From assembly GCA_002314265.1 (NCBI GenBank), contig DCEW01000073.1:29240-34795 (forward strand): a DNA stretch of 5,556 nucleotides, in the 5' to 3' direction. This DNA is from Flavobacteriales bacterium UBA1820. Its GTDB lineage: Bacteria; Bacteroidota; Bacteroidia; Flavobacteriales; UBA1820. The notes beneath the pieces are model-generated. The model was not told the origin of the DNA and did not search any database. It was given only the letters and a program-made list of their open reading frames with translations. The position numbers and the translations under genes were made by a program. Each line of letters starts with the position of its first letter. Position 1 is the first letter of the stretch. Shown here piece after piece: positions 1-5,434 of the stretch.

Positions 1-70
1 GTCGCCTGGGGAAAAGGCAGGAGCACACAAGAGACGCAAAAGAAAAAAAGAACACTTACACCCGATTGCC
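1..70 (+). other. T-poor, A/G-rich leader before yicC
   Basis: This 70-bp stretch precedes the yicC start. It is purine-rich, with an A-rich run at about 38-52, and has no clear Shine-Dalgarno sequence, which is usual for Bacteroidota. All three plus frames stay open across it, so the tail of an upstream gene cannot be excluded. The yicC frame itself is open back to base 2, but it has no ATG, GTG or TTG before position 71. I see no promoter box here, so the transcript probably starts further left. Confidence 0.4.
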
Positions 71-931
71 ATGGTACGATCGATGACCGGATTCGGCCGC
101 GCACAGGTCGAACTGGACGACAAAAAACTGACGGTAGAGATCAAATCCCTCAACGGAAAACAAATGGACCTCTCCACCCGCATCCCTTCGCTGCTGCGGG
201 AAAAAGAACTGGAAGTACGCAGCTACCTCACCGGCCGGCTGGTGCGTGGGAAGGTCGACCTGCTCATCTACACCGAAGCAGCCGACGCCGACAACAGCCA
301 CGACATCAACGCCGCCACGGTAGCCTCCTATCGGGAGCAGTTGCAAGCCATCGAACCTTCGCTCTCCCCCACCGACAGCCTCTCGATCGCCATGCGCCTG
401 CCGGATGTCTTCCGGGGCGAACGCGAAGAGCTCTCCGAGCAGACCTGGCAAGCGGTACAAGGCGCCATCCGACAGGCGACGGACGCGCTGATAACCTATC
501 GCGAATCGGAAGGGGCGGTCCTGCAACGGGAATTGGCTTCGTACATCGGAAACATCCGGGCGCTGGCTGCCCAGGTCGAGCCTTTTGAAAAATCGCGGGT
601 GGAGCAGATCAAAGAACGCCTGCGCAAACACCTGAGCGAAGCGGAAGTGAAAGTGGACGAAAACCGCTTCGAGCAGGAGATCATCTTCTATCTCGAAAAA
701 CTGGACATCACCGAAGAGAAAGTCCGCCTGAACCTGCACCTGGACTACTTCCTCAAAACGATGGACAGCGAGGAGAACTGCGGAAAGAAACTGGGCTTCA
801 TCGCCCAGGAGATAGGCCGCGAGATCAACACGATGGGGTCCAAATCCAACCAGGCCGACATGCAAAAACTGGTCGTGCGGATGAAGGACGAACTGGAAAA
901 AATCAAGGAACAATCGCTCAACGTACTGTAA
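71..931 (+). CDS. yicC: YicC/YloC family endoribonuclease
   Basis: This 286-aa protein matches the usual length of the YicC/YloC family (E. coli YicC is 287 aa). It opens with the family signature MVRSMTGFGRA, which fixes the start at the ATG at 71, and continues with the conserved stretch VEIKSLNGKQMD at about residues 22-33. The C-terminal DUF1732-type domain covers about 199-286. It includes RFEQEI, DITEEKVRL, then GKKLGFIAQEIGREINTMGSKSN at 238-260 (split here as GKKLGFIAQEI and GREINTMGSKSN), and ends in the characteristic MKDELEKIKEQ. From published family knowledge, YicC proteins are cytoplasmic endoribonucleases; E. coli YicC has been linked to small-RNA (RyhB) turnover. The role in this organism is inferred. 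It lies 2 bp before gmk, the same neighbour as yloC-gmk in Firmicutes, and is surely co-transcribed with it. The family call is firm; the cellular target is unknown. Confidence 0.93.
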   Translation: MVRSMTGFGRAQVELDDKKLTVEIKSLNGKQMDLSTRIPSLLREKELEVRSYLTGRLVRGKVDLLIYTEAADADNSHDINAATVASYREQLQAIEPSLSPTDSLSIAMRLPDVFRGEREELSEQTWQAVQGAIRQATDALITYRESEGAVLQRELASYIGNIRALAAQVEPFEKSRVEQIKERLRKHLSEAEVKVDENRFEQEIIFYLEKLDITEEKVRLNLHLDYFLKTMDSEENCGKKLGFIAQEIGREINTMGSKSNQADMQKLVVRMKDELEKIKEQSLNVL

Positions 932-933
932 GG

Positions 934-1512
934 ATGAACCCAAGTACCCGCAAGATACTCATCTTTTCCGCCCCATCCGGTTCGGGAAAGACCACGATCG
1001 TCAACCGCCTGTTGTCCGAAGGCATCCTGAATGCCGAATTTTCGGTCTCGGCCACTTCCCGCGCTCCGCGCAAAGGCGAAACGCACGGCAAGGAGTATTA
1101 CTTCCTCTCCCCGGAAGAATTCCGCCACCGCATCGACGCGGACGAATTTCTGGAATGGGAACAGGTCTACGCCGACACCTACTACGGAACTCCCCGCAGC
1201 GAGGTGGAACGCATCTGGGCGGCCGGTCATGTGGTCATCCTCGATGTGGACGTGGTGGGAGGCCTGAACATCAAACGAATGTACCCCCGGGAGTCGCTCT
1301 CGATCTTCATCATGCCGCCCTCCATCGAACAGTTGCGTGCCCGGCTCGAAGGCCGCGGCACGGAAACTCCCGACAAGATCGAAATGCGCATTGCCAAAGC
1401 CCAACGGGAGATCTCCTATTCGAAGGACTTCGACACGATCATCGTCAACGACGACCTGGAGACAGCCGTAGCCCAGGCGAGAAAGACGGTACTCGACTTC
1501 CTGGCGAAATAA
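934..1512 (+). CDS. gmk: Guanylate kinase (GMP kinase)
   Basis: This enzyme phosphorylates GMP to GDP with ATP in the cytoplasm, feeding GTP, dGTP and (p)ppGpp pools. The 192-aa protein is slightly shorter than E. coli Gmk (207 aa) but complete. The Walker A loop is SAPSGSGKT at residues 12-20, with K19 and T20 binding phosphate. The GMP-binding region follows: SVSATSRAPRKGE (37-49, with R43 and R46) and GKEYYF (52-57). Then come FLEWEQVYADTYYGTP (72-87), the Walker B-like strand ILDVDVVGG (102-110) in place of the common LDIDVQG, and the lid region RLEGRGTETPDKIEMRI (137-153). The ATG lies 2 bp after the yicC stop with no separate promoter space, so translation is probably coupled. An in-frame alternative start is not needed because the N-terminus fits the family. 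Confidence 0.97.
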   Translation: MNPSTRKILIFSAPSGSGKTTIVNRLLSEGILNAEFSVSATSRAPRKGETHGKEYYFLSPEEFRHRIDADEFLEWEQVYADTYYGTPRSEVERIWAAGHVVILDVDVVGGLNIKRMYPRESLSIFIMPPSIEQLRARLEGRGTETPDKIEMRIAKAQREISYSKDFDTIIVNDDLETAVAQARKTVLDFLAK

Positions 1513-1660
1513 TCCGCAAAACCTCCCCCGCTGAAAGGCCGAAAGACAGCCACCGGCAAAAAAGAAAGGCAAACTACCTCCCAAAAAAGAGGACAGCCAA
1601 AGGGATAAAAGACAGCGGCAGACATAGCGACGGACACATAGACAGACACCTGTACAAAAC
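1513..1660 (+). other. T-depleted GACA-rich spacer between gmk and nadD
   Basis: The spacer has only about ten T residues in 148 bases on the coding strand. It is dominated by A, G and C, with A-runs at about 1558-1565 and 1583-1588. GACAG occurs at 1545, 1592, 1611 and 1641, and again inside the nadD start region at 1664. GACA also occurs at 1621, 1633 and 1645. I see no TAnnTTTG box and no terminator hairpin, so nadD is probably read through from gmk. The low U content would give an unstructured mRNA leader, which could help ribosome loading in a bacterium that does not rely on Shine-Dalgarno pairing; that role is inference. Confidence 0.4.
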
Positions 1661-2257
1661 ATGGACAGCGTCGGAAAGAAAAAAACGGGACTTTACTTCG
1701 GTTCGTTCAACCCGATACACGTCGGGCATCTGATCGTGGCCGAATACCTGCGCGAGCACACCGATCTGGACGAAGTGTGGATCGTGGTCTCACCGCACAA
1801 TCCCTTCAAACAAAAAGCGACGCTGGCTTCGGACTACGCCCGGCTGGAGATGGTGCGGCTGGCCCTCGAAGACTTCGAAGGAATACGCGCCTGCGATGCG
1901 GAGTTCTATCTCCCGCGTCCCAGCTATACGGCCGACACGTTGCTGCATCTGTCCCAGAAATACCCCGAGAGGACTTTCTGCCTGATGATGGGAGCCGACA
2001 CGCTCATCGGGCTCGAACGGTGGAAAAACTACGAATTTCTCCTGAAATACTTCCCACTGTACATCTATCCGCGACCGGGATACAGCAACACCCATCCCTT
2101 GCTCGACAAAGCCCAGGTTACGGTGCTGGAACACGCTCCGCAGGTGGAGGTTTCGGCCTCCGCCATCCGGGAAGACCTCCGGGCAGGACGCCAGGTCCGG
2201 GCCTTGGTGCCGCCGGCAGTGTTGGACTACATCGAACGGAGCGGCTTGTACCGATAA
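1661..2257 (+). CDS. nadD: Nicotinate-mononucleotide adenylyltransferase
   Basis: This enzyme joins ATP and nicotinate mononucleotide to make deamido-NAD, the late step shared by de novo and salvage NAD synthesis. At 198 aa it has the usual NadD length. The nucleotidyltransferase signature GSFNPIHVGH is at residues 14-23, with the catalytic HxGH formed by H20 and H23. SPHNPFK (44-50) matches the family's substrate-binding loop. RPSYTADTL (86-94) and MMGADTLIGLERW (109-121, with D113 and W121) follow, and the second ATP-binding motif is VSASAIR (164-170), a variant of the common ISSTxIR. The C-terminus VPPAVLDYIERSGLYR is typical. The ATG at 1661 is the only start between the upstream in-frame TAG at 1625 and the catalytic motif. 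It is the last gene of the yicC-gmk-nadD run and is followed by a strong terminator. Confidence 0.97.
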   Translation: MDSVGKKKTGLYFGSFNPIHVGHLIVAEYLREHTDLDEVWIVVSPHNPFKQKATLASDYARLEMVRLALEDFEGIRACDAEFYLPRPSYTADTLLHLSQKYPERTFCLMMGADTLIGLERWKNYEFLLKYFPLYIYPRPGYSNTHPLLDKAQVTVLEHAPQVEVSASAIREDLRAGRQVRALVPPAVLDYIERSGLYR

Positions 2258-2321
2258 AGAAAGCCCCTTGCCCCGTATCGATGCCGGGGAAGTTCGGTTT
2301 TTCATGTCCGACCCTACGACG

Positions 2322-2359
2322 GAAAGGGGGCGTTTCCCGCATGGGAAACGCCCCCTTTC
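2322..2359. terminator. Strong bidirectional terminator between convergent genes
   Basis: The arm AAAGGGGGCGTTTCCC (2323-2338) pairs perfectly with GGGAAACGCCCCCTTT (2343-2358) around a GCAT tetraloop. G2322-C2359 adds one more pair and 2321/2360 adds a G-U wobble. The A/T ends of the stem give a short U-run in either direction. It lies 64 bp after the nadD stop and 34 bp after the stop of the minus-strand histidine kinase, exactly where convergent transcripts would need to end. The U-tract is short, so termination relies on the very stable stem. Confidence 0.88.
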
Positions 2360-2393
2360 TGATGCCAAGGTATTCTCCCCTCCCCGATCCGGA

Positions 2394-3416
2394 TCAGGCC
2401 TTGGGCAAGGTGAAGCGGAATTTGGAACCGATGTGGAGTTTGCTCTCCACCTCGATCTTCTCGCCATGCGACTCGATGATGTGCTTGACGATGGAAAGTC
2501 CCAGTCCCGAGCCACCGTTGTCGCGCGAACGGCTCTTGTCCACCCGGTAAAAACGTTCGAAGATACGGGGGAGGTCCGAAGGCGCGATACCGATCCCGTT
2601 GTCCGCCACTTCGGTAACGATCTTGTCGCCGGCCTGGTAGAAACGGATCTTGACGTATCCCCCTTTTTCCTTGGAATAACGCACCGAATTGGTCACCAGG
2701 TTGGTCAGCACCTGCTCGATGCGCATCTCGTCGGCATAGACCATCACCGGTTCGTTGTAATCCTTGTCCAGAGACACCGTTACTCCCCGCTCGAAAGCCT
2801 CCATGTCCACCATCCCGATGATGTTCTCGGTCAACGCCACGATGTCAAACGGCTCCTTGACCGGTACGTTTCGGCCGTTTTCCAATTTGGTGATCGTATC
2901 GAGGTCCTTGACCACCGATACCAGCCGTTCCATCCCGATAGAGGCCCGGCGGACGTATTTGGCCGTGAGTTCCGGGTCGTCCAGTCCGCCTTCCATCAGC
3001 GTGAGCAGATACCCTTGGGTGGTAAACAGCGGGGTTTTGAGTTCATGGGCCAGGTTGCCGATAAATTCGCGCCGGAAGGTATCCCGGTCGCGCAGGGCAT
3101 CCTCCTCGACCCGTCGTTTTTCCATGTACGTGCGGATGTTCTCCCGCAGGCGCGAGAGTTGTTCGGACACCGAACGCGAACCGCTGTAATGCGAAAAGGT
3201 AAAACAGTTGTGGATGTCCTGGATCTTTTTACTCAAGCTGCGGTTGTACAGCGGGATGAAGATCCAGCATACCAGCACATAAAATCCCACCACCACGGCG
3301 CACAGGACATACGTAAGGGCCGGCGTAGCCCCCATCGAAACACAAATTCCCGCCACCACTGCCAGCAAGGCAGCAAAAAGCACGTGCGGGACCAGATTGA
3401 ATCCTATCTTCTCCAT
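2394..3416 (-). CDS. Two-TM sensor histidine kinase with minimal periplasmic loop
   Basis: This 340-aa membrane histidine kinase is the sensor partner of the adjacent response regulator. It has two hydrophobic segments at about residues 10-28 and 33-54, joined by only a few residues, so it has almost no extracytoplasmic sensor domain. A likely helical linker (55-115) with no recognisable HAMP or PAS domain leads to the H-box FIGNLAHELKTPL (118-130), where H124 is the phosphorylated residue. The ATPase domain has the N-box EQVLTNLVTNSVRYSK (234-249), the G1 box DNGIGI (272-277), the F-box RIFERFYRVDKSRS (284-297) and the G2 box GGSGLGL (301-307). The class resembles PhoR/ResE-like HisKA kinases. 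The input is unknown: it may sense the membrane itself or act through a partner protein. An in-frame TAA just upstream of the ATG at 3416 fixes the start. The gene lies 44 bp after the regulator and is complete. Confidence 0.93.
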   Translation of the reverse strand: MEKIGFNLVPHVLFAALLAVVAGICVSMGATPALTYVLCAVVVGFYVLVCWIFIPLYNRSLSKKIQDIHNCFTFSHYSGSRSVSEQLSRLRENIRTYMEKRRVEEDALRDRDTFRREFIGNLAHELKTPLFTTQGYLLTLMEGGLDDPELTAKYVRRASIGMERLVSVVKDLDTITKLENGRNVPVKEPFDIVALTENIIGMVDMEAFERGVTVSLDKDYNEPVMVYADEMRIEQVLTNLVTNSVRYSKEKGGYVKIRFYQAGDKIVTEVADNGIGIAPSDLPRIFERFYRVDKSRSRDNGGSGLGLSIVKHIIESHGEKIEVESKLHIGSKFRFTLPKA

Positions 3417-3460
3417 CGTTTATTGATAATCATGCAGGCTCCCCGGACGAGAACCTCGGT

Positions 3461-4150
3461 TTATTTTTCCTCGAATTTGTACCCGACGCCTTTGATCGTC
3501 TTGAAACGGTCGTCGCCGATCTTTTCCCGCAATTTGCGGATATGCACGTCGATGGTGCGCCCTCCGACCACCACTTCATTGCCCCAGACCTGGTCCATGA
3601 TCTCTTCGCGCTTGAACACGCGCCCGGGACGGGAAGCGAGCAAGGCTAGCAGTTCGAACTCCTTGCGGGGAAGCACCATCTCACGCCCCTGGTGGATGAC
3701 CCGGTATCCTTCGCGATCGATCACCAGATCGCCGGCCGAATAACGGGCCTGCGACTCTTCCGCGACCGGCACCACCCGCCGCAACAAGGCACGGACCTTG
3801 CTCATGAGCACTTTCGGCTTGACCGGTTTGGTGATGTAGTCGTCCGCCCCTGCCTCGTAGCCGGCCATCATGGAATAGTCCTCGGCCAAGGCTGTGAGAA
3901 AGACCACCAGCGTATCCTTCAGACGCGGGATCTGCCGCAACCTTTCACAGGTTTCCATCCCATCCATCCCCGGCATCATCACATCGAGAATGATCAGCGA
4001 AGGCGTCTCGCGCACCGCTATCTCGATGCCCTGTTCACCGTCGGGGGCGGTAAATACCGTATAACCTTCCCGGCGCAAATGGTAGCCTACCAACTCCAGG
4101 ATATCCGGTTCGTCGTCTACCAAAAGGATCTTTATGTCGGAATTCGTCAC
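3461..4150 (-). CDS. OmpR/PhoB-family response regulator
   Basis: This 229-aa cytoplasmic transcription regulator is phosphorylated by the kinase encoded 44 bp downstream. The receiver domain (about 5-124) has the acidic pocket D12/D13, the phospho-acceptor D56 in ILDVMMPGMDG, the switch T86 in VVFLTAL, Y105, and K108 in DDYITKPV, so all functional residues are present. The C-terminal winged helix (about 135-227) has DREGYRV, LPRKEFELLALLASRPGRVF, the recognition-helix stretch GGRTIDVHIRKLREKIG (196-212) and the closing wing IKGVGYKF, as in PhoB, PhoP and KdpE. The start is a GTG at 4148-4150 (CAC on the plus strand); I see no ATG that would keep the IKILLVDDE strand intact. Target genes cannot be read from this window. 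The pair may autoregulate, but no clear direct-repeat operator is visible. Confidence 0.95.
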   Translation of the reverse strand: MTNSDIKILLVDDEPDILELVGYHLRREGYTVFTAPDGEQGIEIAVRETPSLIILDVMMPGMDGMETCERLRQIPRLKDTLVVFLTALAEDYSMMAGYEAGADDYITKPVKPKVLMSKVRALLRRVVPVAEESQARYSAGDLVIDREGYRVIHQGREMVLPRKEFELLALLASRPGRVFKREEIMDQVWGNEVVVGGRTIDVHIRKLREKIGDDRFKTIKGVGYKFEEK

Positions 4151-4154
4151 GTAA

Positions 4155-4164
4155 AAAACGTTTT
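4155..4164. promoter_or_regulatory. Palindrome AAAACGTTTT before the regulator start
   Basis: A 10-bp perfect palindrome lies 4 bp upstream of the GTG start of the response regulator, within the expected 5' untranslated region. It could be an operator or simply an A/T-rich leader that happens to be symmetric. No second copy is visible nearby. Confidence 0.2.
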
Positions 4165-4181
4165 GGTTCGTCTTTCGGGAT

Positions 4182-4189
4182 CAAAGGTA
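4182..4189 (-). promoter_or_regulatory. TAnnTTTG promoter box for the response regulator
   Basis: On the minus strand this reads TACCTTTG, an exact match to the Bacteroidota -7 consensus TAnnTTTG. It lies about 32 bases upstream of the GTG start, giving a predicted leader of roughly 25 nt. No good -33 TTTG is visible at the normal distance, because that space is taken by the T-tract and hairpin of the preceding terminator. Transcription of the regulator-kinase pair from here is likely but not proven. Confidence 0.55.
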
Positions 4190-4223
4190 AAAAAAATGGA
4201 AACGCACCCCCGAGGGGGGCACG
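4189..4223 (-). terminator. Intrinsic terminator downstream of ybeY
   Basis: Read on the minus strand, the arms CGTGCCCCC and GGGGGTGCG (4223-4215 and 4211-4203) pair around a CTC loop. There are seven Watson-Crick pairs and two G-U wobbles. TTTCC and then eight Ts (4196-4189) follow. On the plus strand the two wobbles become C-A mismatches, so the structure favours the minus-strand transcript, which fits the end of the osmC-ybeY unit. It begins 57 bp after the ybeY stop. The tract of Ts starts about six bases after the stem, slightly later than ideal. Confidence 0.6.
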
Positions 4224-4255
4224 ATTGTTTACAAAAATTTTAATTTGTCTTTACA

Positions 4256-4275
4256 CGGCGGTTACTTCGCCGCCG
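4256..4275 (-). terminator. GC hairpin just after the ybeY stop
   Basis: CGGCGG (4256-4261) pairs with CCGCCG (4270-4275), an all-GC 6-bp stem with an 8-base loop, 5 bp beyond the ybeY stop codon. No immediate U-tract follows on the minus strand; the next bases are TGTAAAGACAAATTAAAATTTTT. It may be a weak terminator or a 3'-end protecting stem acting in tandem with the better hairpin downstream. Confidence 0.4.
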
Positions 4276-4280
4276 GGCAC

Positions 4281-4700
4281 CTATTCGAAATCCTTGCGCA
4301 AGGCCAGCGCCATTTCTTCGGCGGCGCGCATCTCGAGTGCTTCCTCGGGCGTTTTGTCCTTGTACCCCAGGTAATGCAACACCCCGTGTACCATCACCCG
4401 GTCGAGTTCCTCCTTGAAATCCTCGCCCAGATTGCGGGCATTCTCGGCCACCCGGTCCACGCTGATGAACATCTCTCCGCTGATGATGTAGTCCTCCCGA
4501 TAGTCGAAACTGATGATGTCGGTGTAGGTGTCGTGGTTCAGGTACTCGATGTTGAGTTTGAGAAGCTGCTCGTCGCTGCAAAACGTATAGCACAACTCGC
4601 CCACTTCACACTCGGCCCGGACGATCACTCCGGAGATCCAACGGGTATAGAAATCCTCGTCCTCCAGTTCGAAAACCGTGTCGTACAAATATTCTATCAT
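4281..4700 (-). CDS. ybeY: Endoribonuclease YbeY (rRNA maturation factor)
   Basis: YbeY is a metal-dependent RNase needed for 16S rRNA 3'-end processing and ribosome quality control. The 139-aa protein carries the fold's signature blocks. These are LNIEYLNHDTYTDIISFDY at about 49-67 (matching the family LNxxYRxxDxPTDVLSF), ISGEMFISVDRV (73-84), and the metal site VMVHGVLHYLGYKDKTPEE (102-120). H105 and H109 are present, but the third ligand position of the family H-x3-H-x5-H motif is D115 instead of His. Leucine 54 replaces the conserved arginine (R59 in E. coli). From memory, other Bacteroidota YbeY proteins share both changes, so this looks like a lineage variant and not a defect. I chose the ATG at 4700 (MIEYLYD); a longer reading from 4850 would run 94 bp into osmC and adds a non-family basic extension. 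It lies 56 bp downstream of osmC. Confidence 0.93.
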   Translation of the reverse strand: MIEYLYDTVFELEDEDFYTRWISGVIVRAECEVGELCYTFCSDEQLLKLNIEYLNHDTYTDIISFDYREDYIISGEMFISVDRVAENARNLGEDFKEELDRVMVHGVLHYLGYKDKTPEEALEMRAAEEMALALRKDFE

Positions 4701-4756
4701 CGCTTTTCCGCTGCTAAACTTCCTGCTTGCACTTTTTTTACCCCCCAGGATCGCCG

Positions 4757-5194
4757 CTATTCCTTTTCGGGAAACTCGACCGCCTGACCGTTTACCTCTA
4801 GGGTGTAACGTATTGCCACGGCAGGATCGATCGTCTTGGCGACCGAGCAATACTTTTCGAGCGAAAGCTGCACGGCACGTGCCACCTTCCCCGGCAAGGC
4901 ATCGGTATCGACCGAAAACGCCAGATCGATCGCTGTAAAGGGCTTCGCCGCTCCCCCTTCGGCGCGATGACCCTCCACCCGCACCTGATAGCGGTCAACA
5001 CTCGCCTTTTGTTTTTCCAGGATCATCAGCACATCGATGGACGAACAACCGGCCACCGCCTCAAGAAGCATTTCCATCGGGCTGGTTGCCTCCGGGCTCT
5101 CGCCCGGCCGCCCGATCGATACTCGGGCTCCAGCCGGATTGGTCCCCGAGAACAACAACCCCTTTTCATGGGTCAGCAAAACTTCCATATCCAT
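4757..5194 (-). CDS. OsmC family protein, YhfA-like
   Basis: This is a 145-aa OsmC/Ohr-fold protein. The two redox cysteines of the superfamily are present: C50 in EAVAGCSSIDVLMIL and C116 in EKYCSVAKTI. The preceding SPMEMLLEA (38-46) and the shared pattern GCSxIDVxxIL together with LSxEKYCSVA match E. coli YhfA better than Ohr or OsmC proper. OsmC/Ohr members reduce organic hydroperoxides with these cysteines; the physiological substrate of the YhfA subgroup is not established, so peroxidase activity is inference. There is no signal peptide, so it should be cytoplasmic. The start is the ATG at 5194; an alternative ATG two codons later gives almost the same protein. A TAnnTTTG box lies about 100 bp upstream. 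It is the first gene of a probable two-gene unit with ybeY. Confidence 0.92.
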   Translation of the reverse strand: MDMEVLLTHEKGLLFSGTNPAGARVSIGRPGESPEATSPMEMLLEAVAGCSSIDVLMILEKQKASVDRYQVRVEGHRAEGGAAKPFTAIDLAFSVDTDALPGKVARAVQLSLEKYCSVAKTIDPAVAIRYTLEVNGQAVEFPEKE

Positions 5195-5286
5195 ACTTTC
5201 TGTTTTTTACAAATTCCTATCCTCTTCGACAATTTCCGAGCGGTCAAAACGCTTCTGTGCGCATTGGAACCCTTTTCGGAAATCAT
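5173..5286 (-). other. Possible 37-codon upstream ORF overlapping the osmC start
   Basis: On the minus strand an ATG at 5286 opens a 37-codon frame, beginning MISEKGSN and ending in KFC, with a TGA at 5175-5173. It overlaps the osmC start by 22 bp in another frame. It starts about 11 bases after the TAnnTTTG box, so it would be almost leaderless. It is rich in Lys and Arg and has no recognisable domain. It may be a leader peptide, but an open frame of this length can easily occur by chance. Confidence 0.15.
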
Positions 5287-5296
5287 GAGTTCTGCA

Positions 5297-5304
5297 CAAA
5301 TGTA
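5297..5304 (-). promoter_or_regulatory. TAnnTTTG promoter box for the osmC-ybeY unit
   Basis: The minus strand reads TACATTTG, an exact TAnnTTTG match, followed by GTGCAGAA. It would give a leader of about 95 nt before the osmC ATG. A -33 TTTG at the normal distance is missing; instead the upstream bases hold TTCC/GGAA symmetry (GGAAAAATATTCC and TTCCG...CGGAA between 5306 and 5329), which might be a regulator site. The box is credible because of its position, but it is unproven. Confidence 0.5.
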
Positions 5305-5349
5305 GGGAATATTTTTCCGCCTTTCCGGAATTTATTCAAGATTTTTTTT

Positions 5350-5388
5350 ACGAAAATAATTTAACTATGTTAAAATTATTCGTTTTTT
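5350..5388. repeat. AT-rich inverted repeat with following T-run
   Basis: AATTTAAC and the bases before it (from 5350) pair with GTTAAAATTATTCG (5369-5382) around a TAT loop. The stem is imperfect: it has a bulged A on the right arm and two bulged As on the left. Six Ts follow on the plus strand (5383-5388). The pairs are nearly all A-T, so stability is low. It sits between the two divergent promoters and could be a regulator site, an UP-like element or a weak terminator. Confidence 0.3.
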
Positions 5389-5401
5389 AAGAATGGTGCT
5401 T

Positions 5402-5429
5402 TTTGATGAGAAAAAAAACTTTACATTTG
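5402..5429 (+). promoter_or_regulatory. Rightward Bacteroidota-type promoter
   Basis: TACATTTG at 5422-5429 is an exact match to the -7 consensus TAnnTTTG. A TTTG at 5402-5405 can serve as the -33 element, with a 16-base, A-rich spacer that is slightly short of the usual range. This is the best promoter in the window because both elements are present. Transcription would start near 5435. Confidence 0.65.
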
Positions 5430-5434
5430 CCCAT

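Noticed and set aside
56..943. 295-codon minus-strand open frame
   Set aside because: It mirrors yicC almost exactly; the product is low-complexity (F, V and H rich) with no family signature.
745..1662. 305-codon minus-strand open frame
   Set aside because: It is antisense to the end of yicC and the whole of gmk, with no recognisable motif.
2271..2303. Small CCCCG/CGGGG hairpin followed by a T-run after nadD
   Set aside because: The stem is only 5 bp with a 9-base loop, and the T-run is 8 bases away. The hairpin at 2322-2359 is a far better terminator.
2386..2395. Palindrome GATCCGGATC at the kinase stop codon
   Set aside because: It is a single 10-bp palindrome partly within coding sequence, with no second copy or clear role.
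1777..2550. 257-codon plus-strand open frame
   Set aside because: It is out of frame within nadD and runs through the strong terminator into the antisense of the kinase.
2268..3743. 491-codon plus-strand open frame
   Set aside because: It lies antisense to the histidine kinase and the regulator's C-terminal part, both unmistakable by motif. The translation has no recognisable domain and is an effect of the GC-rich codon use.
4281..4850. Longer ybeY start at 4850
   Set aside because: The extra 50 residues are basic, unlike any YbeY N-terminus, and would overlap osmC by 94 bp. The ATG at 4700 gives the family length.
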